From Maricaulis sp048270265 (GTDB taxonomy: Bacteria > Pseudomonadota > Alphaproteobacteria > Caulobacterales > Maricaulaceae), in NCBI RefSeq assembly GCF_048270265.1, contig NZ_JBLWTD010000006.1, positions 1-64,000 on the forward strand: DNA of 64,000 bases, written 5' to 3'. Position numbers and translations under genes: made by a program. Below the pieces are notes generated by a model. That model worked only from the letters and a program-made list of their open reading frames with translations. It was not told where the DNA came from and did no database searches. The stretch's first letter is position 1. Every line of letters begins with the position of its first letter. This document shows positions 7,763 to 16,766 of this stretch, one piece after another.

Positions 7763-8746
7763 ATGCAGGAGTTCGAGGCGCGGGCCGATCACAGATCGCC
7801 CGATATCCATGACGGCTACACCATCCGGGCAATCGGCCGGTATCAGAGCAAGGCGGACTATGTGCGCGCCGAAGACCTGGGATTGACGCAGCAGAGCATC
7901 GCGATCGACTACCAGGTTGTCCGGCTGCAAACGGCTGTTCACGTCTTGGCGGGCGTTTCCGTGCTGGGCCTGATCGGCGCTGTCATCGCGGCCCTGGACT
8001 TCGTGCTTGATACCGTGACCGTCCCGGGGTTGCAGCCGTTGATCGAGCGCGGGTTTGGATGTGATCCCGAAGGCGGCTGCCTCGTCGTGGTGGGACTTCC
8101 TTTGCCGGTCCTGGCTGGCCTGGTCGTTTCGGGCGTTGCGGGCTTGCTGGCGATTTGCGGCTATCTGCGGGTCAGAATTTTCGACGTCCGGGTGCTCGAG
8201 CATGAGGGGGCCGAAATTGCCTCCCTGTCCCAGTCGATCCGTTCGAAGCGCTTTGTCTATCTGGGCAGCGGCCAGCTGACCTACCGCCTGGGCGACAATG
8301 CCCTGCAGGTCAGCACCGGTGGACGGATCGCGATCTTTGAGTGGTCGACCTTTGACGGTACCTTGTTACTGCATGGAGGCCGGGAAAGGTCGATCTGGCC
8401 GAACGCGGACCCGGCTGAGCTGGATGGGCCGCAGCTCGATCTTCTTTTCGCCAGAAAAGAGCGGTCAGAGGCGGTCGATGACTTGCGCAGGGCGGCGCAA
8501 GTGTGGTCGGGGAAAAACACCTATATCGACCTGCCCCTGCGGCTGGATTTGAGCGTTGATGCCAATGGGCGGCCCTATGGCGCAGGCGATTGCAAGGAGT
8601 GGCGCGAAGTCTTGCGCATCCACAGCCGGTATTTCCATGGTGCGGGGGATCGCTATCTGAGCTGGGCCGATTTCGTTGCCGCGTGTGCTTTCATGATCGC
8701 GCAATGCGATCACAATTTCAGCCCCGTCGGGGACGAGACTCGTTGA
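7763..8746 (+). CDS. Hypothetical two-helix membrane protein
   Basis: 327 residues. ATG 7763 is chosen over GTG 7724 because GAGGGGGCG sits 3-11 bases upstream. Two hydrophobic segments (about 57-82 and 104-133) flank a short loop containing CDPEGGC. The C-terminal 190 residues are soluble, with an IRSKRFVYLGSGQLTYRLGD region and no motif I recognise. It is divergent from ssrA, with only about 70 bases between the tmRNA 5' region and this start. Function unknown. Confidence 0.7.
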   Translation: MQEFEARADHRSPDIHDGYTIRAIGRYQSKADYVRAEDLGLTQQSIAIDYQVVRLQTAVHVLAGVSVLGLIGAVIAALDFVLDTVTVPGLQPLIERGFGCDPEGGCLVVVGLPLPVLAGLVVSGVAGLLAICGYLRVRIFDVRVLEHEGAEIASLSQSIRSKRFVYLGSGQLTYRLGDNALQVSTGGRIAIFEWSTFDGTLLLHGGRERSIWPNADPAELDGPQLDLLFARKERSEAVDDLRRAAQVWSGKNTYIDLPLRLDLSVDANGRPYGAGDCKEWREVLRIHSRYFHGAGDRYLSWADFVAACAFMIAQCDHNFSPVGDETR

Positions 8747-8773
8747 AGTCGCTGCCACGCCCCGGGCGCCCGG

Positions 8774-10531
8774 CTACTCGCACTCGGACAGCTCCGGGGC
8801 CCAGTCTGCGGGCGTGTAGGCGGCGTAGTCCACGCGGTCTCTCAGCGCCGGCACATCCCCGAGCTCCGGAAAGTTTTCGGCAATTCTGACCGCATCGCTG
8901 ACGAGGTGCGGCACGCGTTGCTGCAATTCGTACTGGGCGGAGAGTTTTTGCGCATCGGAGAGCGTGTCATCGGCCTCGATTCCGCACATCAGCGCCTGGG
9001 CCGCGTCGAGCCGGGCGATGGCGGCGGCCAGCAGGGCGCGCGCCTCTTCCTGGCCGATGGAGGTTAGCGCATCCATTTCTCCCAGCAGGGCATCGGGCAC
9101 GGGGTCGTCCGGGGTCGGTACTGCGGAGCGCAGGGACCAGCGTGTGGCGGCGTCGCGCGCCGCGCCGGCATGCCCGCGGATATAATCAGCTTGCGGGTGG
9201 TCGGTGATTTCGGCCAGCCCGGTGATGGCGCGCCGGCCCGGCTCGCCCATATCGAAGCGCAGGGCCGCGTAACTGAATGTGTCAGCCTCGGTGCGTCCGT
9301 CCATCAACCGGGCCATCTGGTCATCGACGCTGATCTGGTTGGCGTTGAGCAGGGGGGATTGCAGCGCCAGCAGCAGAACAAACCAGAGCGCGGCAAAGCC
9401 GGTATTGAGCCGCGAGACCAGCGGCATCCATCGCGTCTTGCCCGGGCGCAACACGTCGCCGGCGAGGCTGATCAGCAGGAGAAGCGTATAGGCCGCGACA
9501 AGACTGGCCACGATCAGGACCACGAAACGCGACGGGGTGAAGCCGTATTCCAGCACCCGTACCGAAATCCCGTAGACCGCGAGGCTGGCATAGACGGGCA
9601 GGGCGGCGATGGCGATCCAGGCGAAGCTTCGCATGATCCGGCCCGGCGTCTCGGCGCCATCGCGATAGACGGCGTTGAAAATCAGTTTGGCGAGGATGGC
9701 CAGGCTGAGCAGGATGCCCGTCGGGCTGCCGGCCGCGCGCAGGTTATCAATCCCGCCGATCAGGATGGCGACGGCGAACAGGCTCGAAAACACCGCCAGC
9801 AGGGGCAGGCCGAGCCGGGCCGCGATCAGGATGATGGCCTCGGCCGCTTCGCGCAGCTTGTCGACCGAGCGGGCCAGGCCGACGGCGATGCCGGCCATCA
9901 AGCCGCCAAGCACGGGCCAGAGCCAGCCATCTTCGAACGCCGCCTTCAGCCCGTCCCAGCCGGCGGCCGACAGGGCGAGAGCCCATAGGAATACGAAGCC
10001 GCAGATCAGACCGCCCGCCAGCAGGCCGAGGCCGAGCTGGATCGGCAGATTGAGCCCGGTGCGGAAGATCGCCGGGTAGCGCCAGCGCGGTCCGCCTTCA
10101 TCGATTGCCACCAGGCCGAAGACAAGGCCGAGATAGCCGATCAGGGGCAGGCTGGGAAAGAACCAGAAATTCTGCATGAAGCCGAGATTCTGGTCGGGCG
10201 TTTCTGCCGGGGCGGCGCCAATCACCAGCCATGTTCCGATGGCGAGCAGCGCTGTCAGTCCGAGGCTGAGCGCCAGGCGCGCCGGGATGGCCTGGCGCGC
10301 CCAGGTCACAAGAAAGCTGGCGCAGGCTGCGAGGATGCCGACAGCCAGGGCGGTGACCAGCCGCCCTTCAAGTCCATCGACTGTGGCGAGCAGGCGCAGC
10401 GCATGGCCGCCCAGTCCGCCAATGAGGGCGAACAACAGGATGTCCCAGCGATCCAGCGCCGCGGTGGCCCGGCGGACGGTGGCAGCCGGGGCGGTGCCTG
10501 GCATGCCAGCGCTTGCTTCCTGATCGTTCAT
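8774..10531 (-). CDS. DUF4153-type polytopic membrane protein
   Basis: 585 residues from ATG 10531 (MNDQEASAG); the open frame extends to 10603 without coding character. About 11-12 hydrophobic helices fill residues 30-400, including LLFALIGGLGGHALRLL and FWFFPSLPLIGYLGLVFGLVAID, followed by a soluble C-terminal domain of about 170 residues. The arrangement matches DUF4153 inner-membrane proteins of unknown function. Stands alone between convergent and co-directional neighbours. Confidence 0.75.
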   Translation of the reverse strand: MNDQEASAGMPGTAPAATVRRATAALDRWDILLFALIGGLGGHALRLLATVDGLEGRLVTALAVGILAACASFLVTWARQAIPARLALSLGLTALLAIGTWLVIGAAPAETPDQNLGFMQNFWFFPSLPLIGYLGLVFGLVAIDEGGPRWRYPAIFRTGLNLPIQLGLGLLAGGLICGFVFLWALALSAAGWDGLKAAFEDGWLWPVLGGLMAGIAVGLARSVDKLREAAEAIILIAARLGLPLLAVFSSLFAVAILIGGIDNLRAAGSPTGILLSLAILAKLIFNAVYRDGAETPGRIMRSFAWIAIAALPVYASLAVYGISVRVLEYGFTPSRFVVLIVASLVAAYTLLLLISLAGDVLRPGKTRWMPLVSRLNTGFAALWFVLLLALQSPLLNANQISVDDQMARLMDGRTEADTFSYAALRFDMGEPGRRAITGLAEITDHPQADYIRGHAGAARDAATRWSLRSAVPTPDDPVPDALLGEMDALTSIGQEEARALLAAAIARLDAAQALMCGIEADDTLSDAQKLSAQYELQQRVPHLVSDAVRIAENFPELGDVPALRDRVDYAAYTPADWAPELSECE

Positions 10532-10637
10532 CGGCCTTGTCCCCCGTGGCGGTCTGGCATGATTACCGCCTGATCTGCGCCCGGATGCAAATTTTCCCGG
10601 CACATATTTGCGGGGAGGCCAGCTTCCCGGTCCCTGC

Positions 10638-11015
10638 CTAGCCGCCGAACGACATATGGAAGACGTTCAGCTTGTTGCCGTCCGGATCGCGGAAATAGCC
10701 GGCATAGAAGCTGTCGCCGCGCGGGCCGGCGGGGCCTTCATCCTTTGCGCCGAGGGAGAGGGCGAGCTGGTAGACCTTGTCGACCTGTTCCTGGCTCTCG
10801 GCATGGAAGGCGGCCATGACGCCATTGCCGACGGTGGCGGGCTTGCCGTCAAAGGGTTTGGTCAGGCCGATCCCGGCACCGCCGCCGGGCTTGCCCCAGG
10901 CGATGAAGGTGTCGGAATCCATCATCCGGCCAACGCCGAATTCGGCACAGATCTTGTCGTAAAACGCCGCGGCGCGCTGCAGGTCGTTGGTTCCCAGTGT
11001 GACATAGCCCAGCAT
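10638..11015 (-). CDS. VOC-family (glyoxalase/bleomycin-resistance fold) protein
   Basis: 125 residues, a single VOC module: MLGYVTLGTNDLQRAAAFYD at the start and FRDPDGNKLNVFHMS at the end, as in glyoxalase-like proteins. The first metal-ligand His of glyoxalase I is replaced (GYVTLGT), so classical glyoxalase activity is doubtful. GAGGGAG lies just upstream of ATG 11015. A LexA-type box at 11040-11054, with a plausible TTGCCG-17-AACAAT promoter on the minus strand, suggests DNA-damage control. Substrate unknown. Confidence 0.85.
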   Translation of the reverse strand: MLGYVTLGTNDLQRAAAFYDKICAEFGVGRMMDSDTFIAWGKPGGGAGIGLTKPFDGKPATVGNGVMAAFHAESQEQVDKVYQLALSLGAKDEGPAGPRGDSFYAGYFRDPDGNKLNVFHMSFGG

Positions 11016-11039
11016 CAGAATTCTCCCTCAAGATTGATT

Positions 11040-11054
11040 GTTCTGCAAATGTTC
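11040..11054 (-). promoter_or_regulatory. LexA SOS box upstream of the VOC gene
   Basis: GTTC (11040-11043), TGCAAAT, GTTC (11051-11054); on the minus strand GAAC-N7-GAAC. It lies 25 bases upstream of the VOC start and within a candidate promoter (TTGCCG, 17 bases, AACAAT). It is about 175 bases from the thyA start, so the VOC gene is the likelier target. Confidence 0.7.
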
Positions 11055-11228
11055 CAGGACGGCAAATTGACCGGCCATCAGGGGCAATGCAAGCGAAATT
11101 TCGCCCCTTGCCCCGAAATCCTGACGGTGGTGTCTGCCGAGAAACGTGTGGATCAATCTGCCGGCGGAGGTCCGGCCGGGCCGAATCGGATGTAGAGTGT
11201 GCGATCAGGCAAGGCAGTGGAGATCGCA

Positions 11229-12095
11229 ATGGCAGAGACCGCCGTTCTAGAGCCCGGTATTGAGACCGGCAGTGCTGCTGCGGCCAATGGGTCGGCGGCG
11301 GAAGCGGCCTATCTCGACCTGCTGCGCGACATCCTCCAGAACGGCACCCAGCAGGACGACCGCACCGGCGTCGGGACGCGCTCGGTGTTCGGGCGGCAAT
11401 TGCGCTGCGACCTGTCCGAAGGCTTTCCGCTGCTGACGACCAAGAAGGTGCATTTCAAGTCGGTCGCGATCGAATTGCTCTGGTTCCTGCGCGGCGAGAC
11501 CAATGTGCGCTGGCTGCAGGAGCGCGGCGTCAAGATCTGGGATGAATGGGCCGATGCCGATGGCGAGCTCGGCCCGGTCTATGGCAAACAGTGGCGGCGC
11601 TGGGCCGGCCCGGACGGCACCGAGATCGACCAGCTCTCCAACCTGCTCGACCAGATCCGCAACACCCCGTCCTCGCGGCGGCTGATCGTGTCGGGCTGGA
11701 ACCCGGTCGATGTGCCCTCGATGGCGCTGCCGCCCTGCCACACCCTGTATCAATTCAATGTCGCCGACGGGAAGCTGAGCTGCCAGCTCTATCAACGCTC
11801 GGCCGACATGTTCCTCGGCGTGCCCTTCAATATCGCTTCCTACGCGCTTTTGACGACGATGGTCGCCAAGGTATGCGGGCTGGAGCCGGGCGAATACATC
11901 CACACCTTTGGCGACGCCCATATCTATTCCAACCATATGGACCAGGTGGCCGAACAGCTGTCGCGCCAGCCGCGCAAACTGCCGCGCCTGCGCCTCAACC
12001 CGGACGCCAATGACCTGTTCGGATTCGAGTATGAGGACATCATGCTGGAGGATTATGATCCGCATCCGGCCATCAAGGCGCCGGTCGCGGTATGA
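11229..12095 (+). CDS. thyA: Thymidylate synthase
   Basis: 288 residues. Converts dUMP to dTMP with methylene-tetrahydrofolate, producing dihydrofolate. The catalytic Cys170 lies in LPPCHTLYQF, and the dUMP-binding RSADMFLGVPFNIASYALL and HIYSNHMDQ segments are present. ATG 11229 follows GGAG; an upstream GTG at 11199 is less likely. The first 25 residues are an alanine-rich extension ahead of the usual YLDLLRDIL start. It overlaps the MazG-like gene as ATGA, and folA follows, so dTMP synthesis and folate reduction are coupled. Confidence 0.96.
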   Translation: MAETAVLEPGIETGSAAAANGSAAEAAYLDLLRDILQNGTQQDDRTGVGTRSVFGRQLRCDLSEGFPLLTTKKVHFKSVAIELLWFLRGETNVRWLQERGVKIWDEWADADGELGPVYGKQWRRWAGPDGTEIDQLSNLLDQIRNTPSSRRLIVSGWNPVDVPSMALPPCHTLYQFNVADGKLSCQLYQRSADMFLGVPFNIASYALLTTMVAKVCGLEPGEYIHTFGDAHIYSNHMDQVAEQLSRQPRKLPRLRLNPDANDLFGFEYEDIMLEDYDPHPAIKAPVAV

Positions 12096-12408
12096 GCCAG
12101 GCGCTCGGCGAACTCGGCGCGCGCATTGCGCAGGTCTCCGACATCTATGCGAAGAATTACGGCATAGACCGTTCGGGCGACTGGTATCTGCTCAAGCTGC
12201 AGGAAGAGCTCGGCGAGCTGACCCAGGCCTATCTTGACGTCACCGGTCGCAGCCGCCGCGCCAGCGATGAGGCGGCGCGTCACCAGATGGCGCTGGAAAT
12301 GGCCGACGTGCTCGGCATGCTCCTGCTGCTGGCGCGCGATGAGGGCGTCGATCTCGATGCCGCCGTGCAGGAAAAATGGCTCAGCTGGCTGGAGCGCGAG
12401 GACGCGTC

Positions 12409-12412
<4 letters not shown>
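12092..12412 (+). CDS. MazG-like nucleotide pyrophosphohydrolase
   Basis: 106 residues. Acidic helices EELGELTQAYLD and EMADVLGMLLLLA carry the E..E and E..D metal-binding pattern of the all-alpha NTP pyrophosphatase (MazG/dUTPase-2) superfamily. Start and stop both overlap neighbours by 4 bases (ATGA with thyA and with folA). Given this position, hydrolysis of a nucleotide such as dUTP or dCTP feeding or protecting the thymidylate pool is plausible, but the substrate is inferred from context alone. Confidence 0.8.
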
Positions 12413-12924
<512 letters not shown>

Positions 12925-13032
12925 TTCCCGCTACGGGGATTGGAAGTCTGCGTGTCCCCCCCGACAAAGCTTGAACCTTTGCCCGCAAACGTTCATCTAT
13001 TGACGCAATGTATCGAGAGGAATGAAGCATCC

Positions 13033-14184
13033 ATGCCCTGGAACGATAATACCGGCGGTAGCGGCGGCGGCGGAGGCCCTTGGGGTTCCGGCGGCGGCAA
13101 TAATGGTAACGGACAGAACCCCTGGGGCCGCAAGCCCGAGGGTGGCGGCGGTGGCGGCCAGGAGCCGCCCGATCTCGATGAGGTCGTGCGCCAGTTGCAG
13201 CGCAGCTTCCGCGGCATGTTCGGTGGCGGCGGCAAAGCCGGCGGCAAGGATGGCGGCAAGGGCGGCGGCGTTTTCGGCGTCGGTCTCGTGCTGGCGATCC
13301 TGGTCGGCGTCTGGTTTGCCTTCACCGGCTGGTATCAGGTGGGGCCAAACCAGAACGGTGTCGTTCTGCGCTTCGGCGAATACACCCGCACGACGGGCCC
13401 TGGCCTGCATGTGAAATTCCCGACCCCGATCGAGACGGTCTTCCTGCCCGAGGTCACCACGACCAATACGCTCTCCATCGGTGCCGGCACTGAAGGTCAG
13501 ATGCTGACCCGTGACCAGAATATCGTCGATATCGAATTTGCCGTGCAGTGGCGCGTCAATCTCGGCTATCCCGACGGCGTTCGCGATTATCTCTTCAACG
13601 TCAGAAGCCCTGAAGGCACGGTTCGCGCCGTCGCTGAAAGTGCCATGCGCGAAGTGATCGGGACCTCCGACCTGCAATACATCATCACCGAGGGCCGCGG
13701 CGAAGTCTCGCGCCGGACCAAGGCGCTGTTGCAGGCAACCCTGGATGAATACACGGCGGGGATCGAGATCCTCGAGGTCAACCTGCGCACCGCGCAGCCA
13801 CCGGCCAGCGTGATCGACGCCTTCCGCGATGTGGATGTCGCCGAACAGGATGCCGAGCGTCTGCGACTGCAGGCCACCTCCTACTCCAACCGGGTGATCC
13901 CGGAAGCGCGTGGTGAATCTGCCCGTCTGACCCAGGCGGCCCAAGCCTATCGCGACTCTGTCATCGCCGAAGCCCAGGGTGAGGCGGATCGTTTCGTCTC
14001 CATCTACGAGGAATATGCACAGGCGCCGCAAGTCACGCGTCACCGCATGTATCTGGAAACCCTGGAAGGCGTTCTGCGTGATTCCGAGCTGACCATCCTG
14101 GATAGTCAGTCCGGCGCCGTGCCTTACCTGCCGCTTGACCAGCTTGGTCAGAACCGTACTCGCAGCCAGGGGGACAACCAATGA
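13033..14184 (+). CDS. hflK: HflK, SPFH-domain membrane protease regulator
   Basis: 383 residues. ATG 13033 gives the characteristic Gly/Asn-rich cytoplasmic N-terminus (MPWNDNTGGSGGGGG), then one membrane helix (about 80-100) and an SPFH/band-7 domain with coiled-coil tail. With HflC it forms a periplasmic cage around the FtsH protease and modulates turnover of membrane proteins. It overlaps hflC by ATGA. The C-terminal Gln/Arg/Ser tail is short. Confidence 0.95.
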   Translation: MPWNDNTGGSGGGGGPWGSGGGNNGNGQNPWGRKPEGGGGGGQEPPDLDEVVRQLQRSFRGMFGGGGKAGGKDGGKGGGVFGVGLVLAILVGVWFAFTGWYQVGPNQNGVVLRFGEYTRTTGPGLHVKFPTPIETVFLPEVTTTNTLSIGAGTEGQMLTRDQNIVDIEFAVQWRVNLGYPDGVRDYLFNVRSPEGTVRAVAESAMREVIGTSDLQYIITEGRGEVSRRTKALLQATLDEYTAGIEILEVNLRTAQPPASVIDAFRDVDVAEQDAERLRLQATSYSNRVIPEARGESARLTQAAQAYRDSVIAEAQGEADRFVSIYEEYAQAPQVTRHRMYLETLEGVLRDSELTILDSQSGAVPYLPLDQLGQNRTRSQGDNQ

Positions 14185-15062
14185 TCCGCACCCTCGGAAT
14201 AATCCTTCTGTTCGGCGTCATCTTTGTCGGCCTGCAGAGCGTCTATACGGTCAATGAGCTGCAGCAGGCCCTGATCCTGCGCGTCGGCGAGCCGGTCGAT
14301 GCTGTCAATGAAGCCGGCGATGAAGATCCGGGTCTGCATTTCAAGATCCCGTTCATCATGGACGTGCTGATGTTCGACAAGCGCAATCTGGAATTCGACA
14401 TGCAGCCGGAGGAAATCCAGGCGTCGGACCAGGTCCGTCTCGTCGTCGATGCCTTCCTGCGATACCGCATCGTCAATCCGCTGCGTTTCTATCAGACGGT
14501 CGGTGATGAGCGCGGGGCCCAGTCTCGCCTGCGCTCGATCATGGATGACAGCCTGCGCGGCGTGATCGCCTCGATCCCGTCCCAGGAAGTCGTCTCCGGC
14601 CAGCGTGCCGAACTGATGGACCGCGTCCAGACGGCCGTGGAAGACCAGGTCGCCCGTCAGGATCTCGGGATCGAAGTGATCGATGTCCGCATCCTTCGCG
14701 CCGACCTGCCGGACCAGATCGCCGAACGCGTCTTCCAGCGCATGCGCTCGGAGCGTGAACAGCGCGCCGCGCAAATCCGCGCTGTCGGTGCCCAGGAAGC
14801 ACAGGAAATCCAGGCCGATGCCGATCGTCAGGCGACGATCATCCGGGCTGAAGCCCGGGCACAGTCGGAACGGATCAAGGGTGAGGGTGATGCCCAGCGC
14901 AACGCCATCTATGCGGCGGCCTATGGCCGTGACCCTGAGTTCTTCGCCTTCTACCGCTCGATGATCGCTTACCAGGAAGCGTTCGGCGAAGGGACACCGA
15001 TCGTGGTGGCACCCGACTCGGAGTTCTTCGACTATTTCCGGAGCGAGACGGGCCGGAACTAA
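14181..15062 (+). CDS. hflC: HflC, SPFH-domain partner of HflK
   Basis: 293 residues. An N-terminal anchor (LGIILLFGVIFVGLQSVYTV) is followed by an SPFH domain and a long Ala/Glu-rich helix (QRAAQIRAVGAQEAQEIQAD), then AFYRSMIAYQEAF typical of HflC. Translationally coupled to hflK. Confidence 0.95.
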   Translation: MIRTLGIILLFGVIFVGLQSVYTVNELQQALILRVGEPVDAVNEAGDEDPGLHFKIPFIMDVLMFDKRNLEFDMQPEEIQASDQVRLVVDAFLRYRIVNPLRFYQTVGDERGAQSRLRSIMDDSLRGVIASIPSQEVVSGQRAELMDRVQTAVEDQVARQDLGIEVIDVRILRADLPDQIAERVFQRMRSEREQRAAQIRAVGAQEAQEIQADADRQATIIRAEARAQSERIKGEGDAQRNAIYAAAYGRDPEFFAFYRSMIAYQEAFGEGTPIVVAPDSEFFDYFRSETGRN

Positions 15063-15065
15063 TCT

Positions 15066-15254
15066 GTGTTGACGGCATTGCTTGTCGGTGTGGGCGTCGC
15101 TCTGGCGCTTGAGGGGGCGGCCTACGCGCTGGCTCCCGAGGCGATGAAGCGGTTCCTGTCGCAGATATTGGACATGCCAAGCGACCAGCTGCGCATTGCG
15201 GGGCTGGTCGCTCTGGTGTCCGGCGTAGCGCTCGTGGCCTTTTTCGGGCCGTGA
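15066..15254 (+). CDS. DUF2065 small membrane protein
   Basis: 62 residues from GTG 15066 (TTG 15069 is an alternative). Two hydrophobic helices flank the conserved LAPEAMKRFLSQILDMPSDQ segment, and LRIAGLVALVSGV follows, matching DUF2065. Such genes commonly follow hflC; a role in the HflKC/FtsH complex is plausible but unproven. Only 3 bases from the hflC stop. Confidence 0.85.
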   Translation: MLTALLVGVGVALALEGAAYALAPEAMKRFLSQILDMPSDQLRIAGLVALVSGVALVAFFGP

Positions 15255-15262
15255 GCGGCGCG

Positions 15263-15296
15263 TGACGAAGTTGTCATCGCGATGACTTTCGCGTCA
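15263..15296. promoter_or_regulatory. 34-bp nested palindrome upstream of degP
   Basis: The centre is a perfect 14-bp palindrome GTCATCGCGATGAC (15273-15286). Symmetric outer arms TGACG (15263-15267) and CGTCA (15292-15296) each lie 5 bases away. It sits 9 bases after the DUF2065 stop and about 80 bases before degP. No T-tract follows, so a dimeric or tetrameric regulator site is likelier than a terminator. Confidence 0.55.
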
Positions 15297-15377
15297 CAGC
15301 GGTTGCGGCACCGGGCCGCATGGCGCTATCACTCAATGTGTAAAGTGCGGTTTTCATTTTTCGGATTGGCTGAGTTC

Positions 15378-16766
15378 ATGCGTCGCCTGTTTGCCCTCGT
15401 CTTGCTGTTCGTCCTGCCCCCGGTCGCCCTGGCGCACCCGGGCGATGGCGGTTTCGCGGATCTGGCCGAGGGGCTGTCGCCCGCGGTTGTGAACATCGCC
15501 GCCGCACAGCGGCTTGATGCCGGCGACGGTCTGCCCGAATTCCCCGAAGGCTCGCCCCTCGAACGCTTCAATGATATTTTCGGCGATGCCCCGCGCATCG
15601 CCAATTCGCTCGGTTCCGGCTTCATCGTCGACGCCACCGGCATTGTCGTCACCAATAATCACGTCATCGACGGTGCCGACGAGGTCGAGGTCTCGCTGCC
15701 CGACGGGCGCGTGTTTCCCGCTGAAGTGATCGGTGTCGACCCGCTGACCGACCTCGCCGTGTTGCGGATGATGAATGTTCACGAGGACCTGCCGCACGTC
15801 AGTTTCGGCGATAGCGATGCGGCGCGCGTCGGCGACTGGGTGATCGCGATCGGCAATCCCTTTGGCCTTGGCGGCACGCTGACGGCCGGTGTCGTCTCGG
15901 CGCGTGGCCGTGAGGCGGGCGGCCGCTATGACGATTACATCCAGACCGATGTCGCCATCAATACCGGCAATTCCGGCGGCCCGCTGTTCAATATGGATGG
16001 CGATGTCATCGGCGTGAACACGCTGATCCTGTCGCCGACGGGCGCCAGTGTCGGTATCTCGCTCTCCATCCCGTCCAATATCGCAACCCGCGTCGTGGCC
16101 CAGTTGATCGAGTTCGGCGAGACCCGTCGCGGCTGGCTCGGCGTCAGTGTTCAGCCGGTGACCCCGGAACTGGCCGAGAGCTTCGAGCTCGACTCGCCCT
16201 ATGGCGCGATCATTTCACGCGTCGAGCCGGGCGGTCCGGCGGCTGCCGCTGATCTGCGCACCGGCGATCTTGTCATCCGCTTCGATGGCCGGCGTGTCCG
16301 GGACAGCCGCAGCTTCCCGCGCCTCGTGGCCGAGACCGAGATCGGCCGGGTCGCCGAGATCGGCATTATCCGCCAGGACCGGCCGATGACCCTGAGCGTC
16401 ACCGTCGGCGAGCTCACCGAGGCCGGAGCCGCTGCGGCGCCGGCAACAGCCAACACCACGGTGGTCACGCCTGACCAGGCCCCGTCCAATACGGTGCGCG
16501 GCATGACGCTGGCTGTCCTCGATACCGCCTCGCGCCGGCGCTTCCGGGTGCATCCCGATGCGACAGGTGTGCTGGTGACCGAAGTCGCGCCGAACAGCGA
16601 TGCCTCCGGCAAGGTGCGTCCGGGTGATGTCATCGAGGAAGTCGAGTTCGCGCGCGTGGCGACGATCGAGGATATTCGCCGCATCGTTGACGGTGTCCCG
16701 ACAGGTCCTGTCCGCTTCCAGCTCAATCGTGGCGGCCAGTACGTGCTGCAATCCATCCGGCCGTGA
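15378..16766 (+). CDS. degP: DegP/Do-type periplasmic serine protease with two PDZ domains
   Basis: 462 residues from ATG 15378, starting with a signal peptide (MRRLFALVLLFVLPPVALA). The trypsin-like domain has His95 (TNNHVIDG), Asp125 (DPLTDLAVL) and Ser199 (NTGNSGGPL). PDZ1 covers about 250-345 and PDZ2 about 370-462. It degrades or chaperones misfolded envelope proteins. The second PDZ is reached through an Ala/Thr-rich linker. The preceding gene block and the dyad at 15263 suggest its own promoter. It overlaps miaA as GTGA. Confidence 0.93.
   Translation: MRRLFALVLLFVLPPVALAHPGDGGFADLAEGLSPAVVNIAAAQRLDAGDGLPEFPEGSPLERFNDIFGDAPRIANSLGSGFIVDATGIVVTNNHVIDGADEVEVSLPDGRVFPAEVIGVDPLTDLAVLRMMNVHEDLPHVSFGDSDAARVGDWVIAIGNPFGLGGTLTAGVVSARGREAGGRYDDYIQTDVAINTGNSGGPLFNMDGDVIGVNTLILSPTGASVGISLSIPSNIATRVVAQLIEFGETRRGWLGVSVQPVTPELAESFELDSPYGAIISRVEPGGPAAAADLRTGDLVIRFDGRRVRDSRSFPRLVAETEIGRVAEIGIIRQDRPMTLSVTVGELTEAGAAAAPATANTTVVTPDQAPSNTVRGMTLAVLDTASRRRFRVHPDATGVLVTEVAPNSDASGKVRPGDVIEEVEFARVATIEDIRRIVDGVPTGPVRFQLNRGGQYVLQSIRP

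Noticed and set aside
12970..13002. Heat-shock (sigma-32) promoter CTTGAA...CTATTG before hflK
   Set aside because: The 21-base spacer is too long and the -10 match is partial.
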